Assembly: GCA_014529385.2 (NCBI GenBank)
Contig: CM043968.1
Location: 30,415,013 to 30,479,012 of the forward strand
From: Adiantum capillus-veneris
Taxonomy: Eukaryota; Streptophyta; Polypodiopsida; Polypodiales; Pteridaceae
DNA length: 64,000 nucleotides
Direction: 5' to 3'
The translations under genes were made by a program, and so were the position numbers. The stretch's first letter is position 1; the number at the start of each line of letters is the position of its first letter. Shown here piece after piece: positions 1 to 10,613 of the stretch. Below the pieces are notes generated by a model. The model was given only the letters and a program-made list of their open reading frames with translations. It did no database searches and had not been told where the DNA came from.

Positions 1-1000
1 ACCGGCTCATTAAGAGGAGATTACGAGGCAAGTGAATGAGCTTGTGGAAAAAGAAATGGTCAAGCCTAGTTCATCTCCATTTTGCTCACCAGTTCTACTA
101 GTAAAAAAAAAATATTGTACTTATAGAATGTGTGTGGACTATTTGGTGCTAAATCGGATCACCTTAAAGAATAGATTTCCTATTTTTAGGATAGAAGTTC
201 TATAATTCGATAAGATATAAAGCTCTACCTACTTTGGTAGAATAAATTTCAAAGTTGGTTATCATTATATAAGCATTGTGCCTAAAGATATTCATAATTA
301 GCCTTTCGTACAATCTTTGGTCTATATGAATTCTTGGTACTTTCTTTTGGACTTATTAATGTGTCGGCTACCTTTAATCGAATGATGGAGACGCTTTTTA
401 GACCTCATCAAGCTTTAAGCTTCACAGGAGTGTTCTTTGACGATATTATCATCTACTCAAAGTGTATTGAGAAACATAACATCTTCAGGTGATATTTTTC
501 AAGTTATTAGAGACAATAAGCTTTATATCAATTTTAAAAAAAGTGAGTTTTTCTTGAAGGAGATTCAATATCTAGGTCATATTATCTCTCAAGCAGGGAT
601 CTAAATGGACCTTGAAAAATTGGAGGTAATAAAGGGATGGCCTATGCCAACAAATCTACACGAATTGAAAAGCTTCATAGGAATGTGTGTATACTATAGA
701 TACTTCATTAAAAAATTCTCATTCATAGCAAGGCCATTCTATGATTTGATTGCAAAAGCAAATGAATCTTTTGAAAATCTTAAAGCAAAGCTTACCTCTC
801 AACGAGTGTTAATATTGCATACCTTTCAAAACCTTTTGAAGTTAAGTGTGATGCTTATGCTTTGAGCTTTTTTGCTCCAAGAATGGAATGCCATAACGTA
901 CAAAATTAGGAGATTGGATGACCAAGAAAAGAAGCTAGGCATATATGAAAAAGAGCTACTAGCTATTTTACATCCCAGGGAATTCACTTATACTTTGTGG
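1..1000 (+). pseudogene. Ty3/gypsy pol remnant (RT to RNase H)
   Basis: Decayed fragment of a Ty3/gypsy polyprotein, cut by the window edge. Read with frame changes, it shows in order: the RT fingers region (VNELVEKEMVKPS..FCSPVLLV, then CVDYLVLNRI, where intact copies have VDYRxLN), the palm motif FDDIIIYS near 437-460, the LGHIIS motif near 575, the connection region (SFIGMCVYYRYFIKKFSFIARP, about 674-745) and the start of RNase H (YEKELLAIL near 945-970). Frameshifts and stops, for example just before 605, make it non-functional. Homology stops near the G run at about 1001-1009, and no LTR is seen beyond it. The family call is secure; the lineage within Ty3/gypsy is not determined. Confidence 0.85.
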
Positions 1001-1009
1001 GGGGGGGGG

Positions 1010-2775
1010 ATGTCACTTGCATGCAACCATATGGGGAAAACCCTCTATCTATGGATCCCATATGACTAATCCAACCCCCTATCTACAAGTTATAAAGCAC
1101 CCATATACTCCCCTTTCTACAATGCTTGTAAAGGCGACTTGACCCCCTCCAAAATATATATACGTTTGTAAATATTATCATTTTTAGCAATTCTATAGGT
1201 TCCTTTATACATTGAAACTAATTTCAAAATTTTGATAGTTTTCTTTGTACATTGACAATAATTTCAAAATACTTTTATTTTTAAAATTTTTGATAGTTTC
1301 CTTTGTACATTGACACTAACTTCAAAATCTCATGCAGTATGATGAGGAGCTATAGCAAGAGAGAAGAAAAGAGTGACGTTTCCAAGGAGATTCCGAGTTT
1401 TCCATGCCTCCTAAAGAGCTAAAAGGGTGAAATGGTCCCTCGGTGGCTAGAAAAACTTTTCTCTTTTCCGGTCAACCTATGCGTATTTCTCTCGAGGCTT
1501 ATAGCAAATGTTCTCTACAAATAACATTGCAATAATTGTTAAAATATCATCATTGCAACCAAAATCCACGCTAGCATTTTTAATAAAGGAGGCTCCAAAG
1601 GAAACTCAATAATCTTCATTCCCAAGTTTTCCTAGAGTAGTGCTACAAGCAATGGTAACCCCTAGCATTTTGGAGATGTTGGTTGGGCTAGGAAGCCAAG
1701 GAGGATGTATCTTGCTGATAGACTAAATCTGTGTTTTGTTGCCCACACACAGCCTGCGAAGAGAGAGAGAGAGAGAGAGGAGAGAGAGGAATGGGCATCG
1801 ATGATCAATGATGAAGATCTGCGCTCCTCCCGCTTTTGGAGTTTCCCACATGGCCCTCAATAGGGCCAAAGTTATGAGAATCAGACACCTTAAAACACAG
1901 TAACAATTACTAGTATTCTGAAGTAACAATTACTAGTATTCTGATATATCCTCTGCAGGGTAAAGGGGTCAATAAGGAGACGGTCTCCTTCAATAAGACA
2001 TTACTGCCCCCCAATTGTAACACAAACGTGGATGGGTAGATGGGCTAGGCAAGCTGTTGCGTCGCATTTTTATTCGCAAGATCCATGTTCAAAATAAGGC
2101 TCACGTTGTCCTAGAGTTGGCGAGGAAGTGTCTCTAATCCTTGCAGCAAACATTTTGCATTAGAACTCGTGCTAAATTGTTGCAAATTAAGTCTACAACA
2201 ATTTTGACAACGCAACCAAATTACATTAGGAAGCCTTCATTGATGCACATCTTCTGCACCTCATTTTACATACATCTGAGCAGCGCCCAACACAGTTAAG
2301 GTGGCCCTCTATTGGCCCCTTTACCCTAGGCTAGCCAGATAGCAACAGTCTCTAGATGTAGGCATCTAAACTAACATAATATGGCGAAAAGGGGAGCCCT
2401 TTACATGTGTCGAAATCTGCGACATGAAGGCTAAACTCCAAAACTGAAAGAAGCCCCTGTGCACGCGATAAAGATGGAGAGAGAAAAAGAAAGAGAGGCT
2501 ACTGAAGGTGGGCGGCTGTACTAGTTCTATAAGATGGAAGAGAGGATGCCTGTGGAGGTAGGTTGTAACCCAGTTTGGTGTACTTTAATCTCGTGGAGAC
2601 TGCAGGCCCCAAGAATTGACATTCAGCCCTCCAGCTTTTAGGTCTTCTTGCTTGCTTCAATGCCATCCCTACTCGAGATTTAGGTCCTCCGAGCCTCAGC
2701 CAAGATGAGTCGCTCTATTACTGGCAGCAATTTCCAACATGCTCCTCTAAGTTAGCCACACAAACGAGTCCTTAC
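1010..2775. other. Non-coding stretch with local short repeats
   Basis: No gene is recognised. About 1188-1330 holds three imperfect copies of a module reading TTTGTACATTGACA..AATTTCAAAAT, 50-65 bp apart. A (GA)n tract lies at about 1757-1789. Part of 2527-2569 recurs almost unchanged at 11164-11205. The open frames here are short and show no family motif. Confidence 0.6.
1899..1944. repeat. Perfect 23-bp tandem duplication
   Basis: Two head-to-tail identical 23-bp units (1899-1921 and 1922-1944), each containing AACAATTACTAGTATTCTG. No function is apparent. It may be a replication-slippage scar or the footprint of a lost insertion. Confidence 0.9.
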
Positions 2776-2778
2776 TTA

Positions 2779-2803
2779 GGCTGGGTTCACATTGAGGGGG
2801 CGG
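2779..2803. repeat. Harbinger left terminal inverted repeat
   Basis: Starts GGCTGGGTTCACATTGAG directly after the TTA duplication. About 18 of 25 positions match the complement of the right end (6485-6509). Confidence 0.85.
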
Positions 2804-3048
2804 AAGAGAGGCTCCAAAAGTTGGTTTTCCGGGTGGTAGAGTTAGGTAATGCACACTTCCGCCACCCTTTTGTTCACATAGAGGGTGGAAGAAAAAGTCA
2901 CTCGATTTTCTTCCGCCGGCTTGTGTGAACATTGGGTGGCGGCGGAACACAAAGTGAAATGAAGAAGCATTTGACATTTGCATCAATAAAGCATAGTACA
3001 AACCATAGCATAAAATTTAATTAATTGAACGCATATGTTACAAAAGCA

Positions 3049-4449
3049 TTAACTTGAAGATGATGATGAATCTAATTCCTCTAAAGCCTCATTTCCAAAA
3101 AATTCTTGGACATTCATCCGTGCCTGCTCTTTGTACATTGCTTTTGCAATACTGTCTCGCCTCTCGGAGCCTACTCCAAGGTCATTAGAACCTCCTTCAT
3201 CACTCCCTTGAGCACGCTCCATAGCCTCCTCTACTCCGATTTTCCGTGTTGCCATGAGCTCCATCATGGAAGTAGCACCTGCTCTTCGATCCTCTCTTGC
3301 ACGCCCAACGTGACCCGCCAATTCTGCTTCTGCCTCTCGCACCCACTCCATATCAAAAGATTCTCCATGGTGGATACAAAGGTTGTGAAGCACAAGACAA
3401 GCTGCTACAAGATCTGGCACATAGCGTAGATTCATGTCACATCTTTTTAACAAAATTCTAAACCTTGCCTTCAACATTCCAAATGCTCTTTCAACTGGCA
3501 TCCTTGTACTAGATCGAATGAAATTCCAGTAGTACTTGAGACGTGACAACCCTTCTTTGCACCCTTTGAAAGGCACTAGCATATATGGCCGTGCCGGATA
3601 AGCGCAATCACCAACTAGACAATAGTTGCCTAGGTCACCTTTTGCACATCTTTGACCTAGCTCACTTCTAGTGAAATTCAAGGAGTCATGCACTGATCCG
3701 GCCCATCCAACATCATAATTCCATATTGAACAATTAGCAGATACGGTTAGTTGCAGCAAAATAGAGTGGAAACCTTTTCGATTGAAGTAGTCGACATGGT
3801 TGTCCCTTGGGGCAATGATGGGAATGTGGGAACCATCTATCGCACCAACAACAAAGGGGATTCCTCTTGTAGCCTCAAACTCACGCGCCAATGTCGCAAG
3901 TCGAGAGCTTGTGGACCATCTGATGTACAAATCCCTAAGGCCAGATTTCACAATTGCCTTGCAAAAATCGAGTACAATTTCACAAGATGTACTCTTCGCA
4001 CATCCATAAGTGTCACCGAGGCCCAAGAGACCATCTCCAGTAGCAAGTCTGGTAAGAGCGATTGCTACTCTATCTTGTATTGGCACAGCCTTGCGAAAGT
4101 TTGTGGATTTCTTCTGTATGAAGGGTGCAAGCTTTCCACAAAGGTAATTGAAGGTTTCTTTGCTGACCCTCAGACGCCTCTTGAACATGCTAGCATTGTA
4201 AGCACTTAGGAGATAGCATCGAACAAAGCCTTGTGGACGTGGATATGCCCACGCACGCCGTCGTTCATGACCACTTCTTCGGTTGGCGATCTTCTTGAGG
4301 CTTACAGACCGTGCCATGCACTCGCAAACATGCAACCAAGTTAGCACCATGGACTCATCATTGCGAAAGCTGGGTTCCTTTAGCAATTCATAAATGGCTA
4401 AAGAACACAACCATGCACAATAGAGAGCCATTTCCTTGGATATGGCCAT
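3049..4449 (-). CDS. PIF/Harbinger DDE transposase (HARBI1-like nuclease)
   Basis: Complete 466-residue frame in the size range of plant Harbinger nucleases. The DDE catalytic triad is visible: D205 in GAIDGSH, D281 in VGDCAYPARP, and E320 in MPVERAFGMLKARFRIL. The family block CLVLHNLCIH follows at about 351-360. The N-terminal part (residues 85-200: FKRRLRVSKETFNYLC, AIALTRLATGD, YGCAKSTSCEIV) matches the helical region before the catalytic core. The C-terminus is low-complexity and ends in a serine run. Known Harbinger transposases cut and join DNA in the nucleus and need the Myb-like partner encoded just upstream. The ATG at 4449 gives the full domain; no stops or frameshifts are seen. 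The + strand frames over this region are shadows. Confidence 0.93.
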   Translation of the reverse strand: MAISKEMALYCAWLCSLAIYELLKEPSFRNDESMVLTWLHVCECMARSVSLKKIANRRSGHERRRAWAYPRPQGFVRCYLLSAYNASMFKRRLRVSKETFNYLCGKLAPFIQKKSTNFRKAVPIQDRVAIALTRLATGDGLLGLGDTYGCAKSTSCEIVLDFCKAIVKSGLRDLYIRWSTSSRLATLAREFEATRGIPFVVGAIDGSHIPIIAPRDNHVDYFNRKGFHSILLQLTVSANCSIWNYDVGWAGSVHDSLNFTRSELGQRCAKGDLGNYCLVGDCAYPARPYMLVPFKGCKEGLSRLKYYWNFIRSSTRMPVERAFGMLKARFRILLKRCDMNLRYVPDLVAACLVLHNLCIHHGESFDMEWVREAEAELAGHVGRAREDRRAGATSMMELMATRKIGVEEAMERAQGSDEGGSNDLGVGSERRDSIAKAMYKEQARMNVQEFFGNEALEELDSSSSSS

Positions 4450-4521
4450 TTAATCTTGCGAACATGTTGAAATGATGCAAGATATTTAGCACATGGTCTA
4501 CTTTAATTTACAACATTTTTT

Positions 4522-5752
4522 TCATACTTTGAAAGCTGGAGACATTAAAAGAAGAAAGCTTTGAAAGCTTAGACAAATTACAACCAAACAGTGGAAAAAC
4601 AATGAAGCTGTGAGAAAACTAGTTGTCACCCCCCTAGACTCCTTCAAAAAATCACTCATAGTTATGCGCATTGCAGCTAGTATATTGAGTCTCTCCTTCT
4701 CCAAGACAATATTCTGGCTAGCGGTCTCTTTGAGATGCTCCAAGAGAAGTTTCCCTGTACCGGCCATCTCGGCCAAGGACTCCTCGTACTTCGGAGTGAC
4801 TTTACGGATAGAGGACAGAGTGGGTTGGGTCTTCTCTGGATTTGGAGAGGGGTTTTCTTCTAAGGTGTCACCATTTGTTCGGGTAACATCCTCCATTGTG
4901 GATGAAGAAGCGTGGCTAACAGGAGTAATAGTGGCTCTAGCGTGGTAGTATTCATCCACTATGTCGAACCATTTGCATATATGCCTCCTATCATTACCAA
5001 AAATTGAGTTATGGACTTTGTCCTGTCGGTATTGTTGCAATACTGCTTGCCACTTTTTGCGGCAACTTTCACTATCTTTATCAAATTCAGGGTAAGTGAC
5101 GGCTAGTTTAGTAGCCACCTTTGCCCATAAATTGATCCCTTGCTTCCCGGGATTATTGAACTCCTCATTCATGCCCCCCCCGGATATGAATGAGTTGGTC
5201 CACCCACCAATCTTTCCACTTGCTTTTCTTGTTGTCGCCGTCGTCATCGTCTCCCAAGTCGATGGTGCTCTTCTTCTTTGAGGCTTTGGGCTTCTTTGTT
5301 GCGGTTTGGTTTTGTAACACAACCTCTTCATTGGTGGCTTCTTTCCTCTTCGTCGGTTTGGCACGGCTTGCCTTGTGTTGAGAAGCTCGCATGGCATTAG
5401 GTGTAGGGTTGGGTGATGGAGTGGATGCCACATGATCGGGGGCGGCATCCATATTGGAGTTAGGACTAGTGACACTCAAAGGGGGTGAGGGATGAGAAGG
5501 ATGAGTAGCCATAGTCGAATGTGGGCTATGAGCATTTAGAGTAGGAGATCCATAATTTGGGGGTCTAAACATAAAGGGAGAATTAGGAGAGATGGAGGGA
5601 GAATTCATCATGGCTTGGTAGCCATGAGGTGGCATATGAAAAGAAGGGTGGGGGAATGGGTAGAAAGTGGATTGAGAAAATGGAGGTTGGGAGAGAATAG
5701 GGTCGTCGTCTTCCCGTTGGGAGTCGATAAACTGATTTGGGTTTGAATCCAT
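4522..5752 (-). pseudogene. Harbinger Myb/SANT-like DNA-binding partner, frameshifted
   Basis: The ATG at 5752 starts a proline- and serine-rich N-terminus (MDSNPNQFIDSQ...), followed by a basic patch (KPTKRKEATNEE, TKKPKASKKK), an acidic DDDDGD stretch and a trihelix/SANT-like domain: W-K-D-W-W-V-D-Q-L-I-H-I, then EEF, INLWAKVA, CRKKWQAVLQQYRQDK. The frame breaks at a run of eight C on the + strand near 5172-5179: the first frame ends two codons after the run, while the second continues to 4522. Seven C would restore one frame, so this is either a real one-base slip or an assembly error. The C-terminal half has a helical segment (ESLAEMAGTGKLLLEHLKE) typical of these partners. Such proteins bind the terminal repeats and bring in the transposase. 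Confidence 0.85.
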
Positions 5753-5839
5753 GGTACCTACAACGCAAAAAAAAAACAATGTTAGGGATGTGCACACAAA
5801 GTTGAAAACAATGCATTAAAGTGAAAATCGTAGAATTCA

Positions 5840-6484
5840 TAGCGACCTTGATGAGTTGATTTGCACCGCCGTCGCCCTCTTAACGCTTCAACCCTACAAG
5901 AACGCCATTTAAAAAAGGTTGGTACATCATAGAGCAAATCATGTTAAACAAAGTTGGTACATCATTCTGAAAAGCCCTCAAATGTAAATGATTGAGCATG
6001 GCATTGAGCTTGATTGAAGAAGCTTTCAAATGTAAAAGGAAGAAGCTTCAAATGAAAAAGGGAGAGGCTTTTACTGTGTGCTGCACCTCAAATATGAAAG
6101 CACATGATGATCTCCTTGATCTCTGTGTTGATGTGACAGAGCTAGCTTGAAAGGCTATAAAATTTGCCATTTTATAAGGGGGGGGGGGAGGGGGGTGGGT
6201 TCTTTTGTGAACGTTGCACAAATTGAACCGTTTTTTATTTTTTTTAGGAGGGGTGTCTATTTTGGGAAAAGTTAATGGTTGTGAACGTTGGCTCTCTCTC
6301 CTCTTTCCTACGTGGAGGCTGGAAGCGCAATGGGCGAGGGGGGGGGGGAGGGGGGGGTCCGGAAGAGACGAGGGCTGTGGCTTCCATGCGCTGGCAATCA
6401 ATTCCGTGCCCTGCCGTCGCCCACTGTGAACGGCTTCGCTGACAGGGCGTCCTGCTATTGGCTGCACTAAAAGTATGAAGCTCT
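5840..6484. other. Harbinger 5' leader and subterminal region
   Basis: Non-coding element DNA upstream of the Myb-like gene. It contains G-rich runs at about 6180-6200 and 6339-6358. Segments such as CTACGTGGAGG and CACTGTGAAC are shared in order with the derivative at 10550-11060. It probably includes the promoter of the element's - strand genes, but no clear TATA box was assigned. Confidence 0.6.
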
Positions 6485-6509
6485 GTCGCCGCGCAGTCTG
6501 AATCCAGCC
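6485..6509. repeat. Harbinger right terminal inverted repeat
   Basis: The complement reads GGCTGGATTCAGACTGCGCG and is followed outward by the TTA duplication at 6510-6512. It pairs with 2779-2803. Confidence 0.85.
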
Positions 6510-6689
6510 TTACTCTCTTACACACAACACAAATCAATGTCACACACATCTTACTGACACTAAAGTTTCCATGGCAGCTTCTGCCGGTTTCATGGCAGAG
6601 AGGCAAAAGCACGCCTCTCATTGGTCCTTGTATATCTGAAGAAATGAAGCTTTACTTTTCTATGGCCATGCTTACAACATGATATTTCC

Positions 6690-9300
6690 AGAAGGTGGTG
6701 AGAGACCAAGGGCCTGCATCTTTTCATGAGGCCATACAGATTGCTCAGCGAATTGACGGTAGCATGCAACCGGACGGCCCAAATGCTTCTACTGTAACAC
6801 CTACGGACATGTCCGTTGACACTGTTGCAGACTCGACGCTCACCAACAACTTCGAAATGCTCAGGTTCATACTACTGATGTAGCTACTCTTGCTGCTCTT
6901 TTGAAAAATGCTTTGAGTGGGCTGGTGGAAGTGCACCATTCACAATGTTTCTATGGTGTGCTCATGGGACCCAATTTTGTCAACACTCGACACACCTCTC
7001 TAGACTCTCTCACCAGGACTCATGACATCTGCAAACTCCTGGCCAGGTTTTCATCTCTATTCAAGAAAAGGTAGAAACCTTCCATGATCAACCTCGCTTA
7101 TCATCATTCAAACAGAACAGATGAGGCCACTCCTATCAAAATGCCTCGTCCACGACGTTCACCATTGGAAAAAGATCGAATCAGCCAAGCTGTGGGAGAT
7201 ATGCTGGCCAAAGGCATAATCGTGCCCTCCCAAAGTGATTGGGCTGCAAAACCCCATCTCGTCAGAAAAGATGATGGGGTCCTACAAAATTTGTGTTGAT
7301 TTTCAACCATTGAACAAGGTGACATAGCACAATGTCTACCCATTTAGATGACCTTCTAGACTAGATAGGCCAATCTAGATCCTTCACTTCTCTAGATCTG
7401 GCCTCTGGGTATTGGAAAATTCCCCTCAACCCTTCAGATGCTCACAAGACAGCCCTTCGAACTCCTGGTGGTTCATCTGATGCTGGGAGTAGTTTCCAAC
7501 GAGTCCTCAATAACATTTTTGATGGCCACATACAGGCTAGAGTGATAGCAGTCTACTTAGATGACATACTGTCATTAATTTCCGCTACTCTCAAGTTAAA
7601 TAGGCCAATTCCATTACATATCTGATGCTGGGAGTAGTTTCCAACGAGTCGGTCAATAACATTTTTGACGACCACATACATGCTAGAGTGATAGCAGTCT
7701 ACTTAGATGGCATACTAGTCCACATAGAGACTTGGGATCAACATTTGCGAGTGTTAAAAGGAGAGCCATCTGGCTTAGATCACATATCCCCTTGGCAACA
7801 CCTTACATCTAGACCCAACGTGTCAAGAAAGTTTTTAGACCCTTGAAAAATCCATTCAAGATGCTGCCATGTTCGCTTACCCCAATTTTTAAAAGCCCTT
7901 CCTACTCCAAAGCGACACATCAAATCAAGGGTTAGGAGCTGCTCTTGTTCAACATGACAATTTTGATCTATGCAGGCCCATCTCATTTATCACTAGATCC
8001 CTGTCAACATCAGAACTGAACTACTCTACAAAAGAGAAGGAATTGTTGGCAATTGTATAATTGTATGGGCCTTTGCTAAATATCATTCCTACCTGCCTGG
8101 CACCACAGTCATAGTCAAAACATATCATCAGCCCATAATTTCTGTTACATAAGTCCCATCCGCGAGGACGTCTTCTTAGATGGGTCTTAGCACTGCAAGA
8201 ATACATCTTCACAATTAAATACAAAAAGGGCACTTCTAACTACATTGCCGATGGTCTCTCCTGCTCACACCACATACAAAATAATCTCGCTACCAATCAC
8301 AAGAAGATTTAGAAATTTTCTCATGTAGGAAAACGGAGTCTTTTCCACCAGGCCGGCGGTCCCCTGCCCCAATCGTACCTAGCTAGGTATGCGGTGCCTC
8401 CCTCACAGAAGCTCATGATGTTGAGGTAAGTCACAATGTGGGAATTATTGTGAGAATTTGTCCAAAACTTCTTGTGAATACACAGGTCATAGATTTTCCA
8501 GTCACGCGGGACCAACTACCCCGCTTCCAGCATCAGGGTCCCAGCATCACCCACACGTTAAGCAACTTACAGCCTCATAATGTACACCGACATTTTACAA
8601 TTACCAGTGGTTTGATGTATTATATCAGTCAGGATCAACAACCTCGGATATACATCCCTCAAGCACTCGAAGAACACTACATCAATTATTATAATGCCCA
8701 TCTCCTATCAAGGCATTTGGGTTTGCACAAAGTCCTCAATAAACTTAGATCTACTTATTACTGGCCCAAATGTGCCAGACAATCACTCAAACGCTACAAG
8801 CCTGTCAGACTTGCCAAGCCGTGAAGAGTGCAAAGCAGAACTTTAGTTATTTATCTCCAATACAGGTCTCCGCCCCCTTTTGATTGGGATCTCATGCCCC
8901 ATGTCAATCACAGGAACCGGTGATAACTAGGTATCTGACTAATCAATGTGAAGCGCTTTTCTTGATTGCATTGCATCTTCGATAGCCTCAGCCCTTCTGC
9001 AGAAGATCATTTTCCAGCATGGCTGCCCTCAAAAAAATACTCTCTGATCAAGGTAAACAATTCACAAGTGAAGTCCTCAAAGTACTGACATCTTTTTTGG
9101 GCATACAACAGGTGTTTGCTTCCCCGTATCATCCACATACAAACGGTCTCACAGAGCGGCTCAATAAAACCATTAAGCAAGCCATTGTTGCCTACATCAA
9201 TCCCCTACACAAAAATTGGGATCAGATTTTGCCATATGCCGCCCATGCATACAATACTTCTGTACAAGCATCGACACACATCAGCCCACAAGAGGGGGGG
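6690..9300 (+). pseudogene. Ty3/gypsy gag-pol remnant
   Basis: Heavily frameshifted but ordered gypsy domains. About 6690-6770 reads VRDQGPASFHEAIQIAQRID, like the end of a plant gag. RT runs 7084-7760 (PLEKDRISQAVGDMLAKGIIVPSQSDWA; LDLASGYWKIPLNPSDAHKTAL; VYLDDIL). RNase H runs about 7860-8260 (LQSDTSNQGLGAALVQ; YSTKEKELLAIV; GTSNYIADGLS). The integrase zinc domain is at 8620-8825 (HLGLHKVLNKLRSTYYWPKC) and the integrase core at 9019-9290 (LSDQGKQFTSEV; SPYHPHTNGLTERLNKTIKQ; W..ILPYAAHAYN). The piece between 8825 and 9019, with the first integrase Asp, is badly degraded. Many stops make it non-functional. No LTRs were found at either side. Confidence 0.88.
7476..7716 (+). repeat. Direct duplication across the RT catalytic motif
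   Basis: A segment of about 95 bp beginning TCTGATGCTGGGAGTAGT occurs at 7476 and again at 7621, separated by about 50 bp of unrelated sequence. Both copies encode the RT block ending at the catalytic motif. The first keeps YLDDIL; the second has YLDGIL, losing an active-site Asp. This lies inside the decayed gypsy pol. Confidence 0.88.
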
Positions 9301-9482
9301 TGTGATAACCTTACCCTTCTACGTACGGGTATTCTCAGATCAAGAACACATGCATGCCAGCCAGATAGCGCGGGCTGGATTCATATCAGGCGGCGGAAGT
9401 CCTGCTGAAATGCCGCTCACGAATGAGCTTACTCCAAATGGACAAGCCTTTTCACATCAGGCGCAGGCAAGCAAACTTTTTA

Positions 9483-9945
9483 GGGAAAATTACCAAAATA
9501 CCCCTCTAATTTGTGGAAATCCCCAAAATACCCTCAAATTTCAAAAATTCCCAAAATGCCCTTGTATCTATTTTGGTTAAATTATTCAAGCTTATCATTC
9601 CTTTATTCTTTTTTGACAATCAAGATCCGTTTTTGAGTGCTTAGCATGTAACTTGTCACAAATTACCTCGCAAAAAAGGGCAATTATATCTAAAAATAAT
9701 GAAGCAATTCATCTCCAAAGCCTACATAGACTACTCAAATTCTAGTTTTAGTATCTTGTATTGATAGACAATCAGTCTTCCTATGAAAGGTACAAATTTT
9801 TTAATCTTTGGAAAAATTTAACCTCACAACCAGGGGTATTTTGGGAATTTTGGAAAATTTGAGGGGTATTTTGGGAAATTATGACAAATTATCGGGGGTA
9901 TTTTGGGAATTTTTGAAATTTGAGGGGTATTTTTGTAATTTTCCC
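9483..9945. mobile_element. Mutator-type MITE with 9-bp target duplication
   Basis: A 463-bp non-coding element. Its ends start GGGAAAATTACCAAAATACC on the left and GGGAAAATTACAAAAATACC on the complement of the right. Inverted similarity continues for about 50 bp and then as an iterated AAATT..AAAATTCCCAAAATACCCC module on both arms. It is flanked by a perfect 9-bp duplication AACTTTTTA (9474-9482 and 9946-9954). Long inverted repeats plus a 9-bp duplication fit the Mutator superfamily. It carries no transposase, so it was moved in trans. Confidence 0.88.
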
Positions 9946-9988
9946 AACTTTTTATTACCACCTAGTGGAAGAGATCGGTTTCCTTTCT

Positions 9989-9989
<1 letters not shown>

Positions 9990-10033
<44 letters not shown>
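9990..10033. repeat. Poly-C tract of 44 bases
   Basis: Uninterrupted C run next to the MITE. Its exact length is likely to be unreliable in any assembly. Confidence 0.95.
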
Positions 10034-10035
<2 letters not shown>

Positions 10036-10613
10036 GCCCCCCCTCCACATCAGCACGAAAATATCGTATTCTATATCATGTGATACTTTTCAAATAAATA
10101 AAGAGTTTATTTTTGTCCTTTACTCCCTCTTCTGCTTCTCCACTATGTTCACATCACGCGGCGGAAGAAAACTCCCATTCCCTCTTCCGCCCTCTCGTGT
10201 GTGAACAACTAGACGGTGGGAGAGTACAAAACACCTCTCCTCCACTCGGAAGTTGGCATTTTACTTCCTTTCTTTCGCCTCCCCATTGTGAACCCATTTG
10301 TTCACTTAGAGGGTGGAACAAACAGTGACTCTATTTTCTTCCGCCATGTAGTGTGAACATTGGGCGGGAGGGGGCGGAGGGGACAAAGAGGGAAAGAAAG
10401 CAACATCTGCCGATTGCATCCATAAACCATAATACAAACCTTAAGCGTGAACCATGGGAGGGTGGGGGGAGGGGTTGTTTTTTATTTTAAATGTTAAGCA
10501 AGAACGTATGGGGGGTTGAAAATGGAAGGGTGAATTGCCAACTGGGAAAATGTCAGGCTACGTGGAGGGTGGAAGTGGTATTGTCGGAGGGCGGAGGGCG
10601 GGGCGGGGGCTCA

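Larger units (their letters stand above)
2779..6509 (-). mobile_element. PIF/Harbinger DNA transposon, autonomous-type
   Basis: A 3.73-kb element flanked by a 3-bp duplication TTA (2776-2778 and 6510-6512), the target duplication expected for PIF/Harbinger. The terminal inverted repeats begin GGCTGGGTTCACATTGAG on the left and GGCTGGATTCAGACTG on the complement of the right end. Both genes of the superfamily are present on the - strand: a Myb/SANT-like DNA-binding protein followed by the DDE transposase. Subterminal DNA carries repeated GTTCACA..GGGYGGAAG modules in both orientations. The transposase frame is intact and the partner has a single homopolymer frameshift, so the insertion is fairly recent. 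A related non-autonomous copy lies at 10140-11148. Confidence 0.92.

Noticed and set aside
1723-1929. 68-residue - strand frame ending in an LSLSLS tract
   Set aside because: The tract is the (GA)n microsatellite read as protein.
3751-4209. 152-residue + strand frame
   Set aside because: Lies opposite the intact Harbinger transposase and has no motifs; shadow frame.
9808-10204. Proline-rich ORFs of about 90 residues
   Set aside because: Products of the 44-base C run and the MITE arm; no coding evidence.
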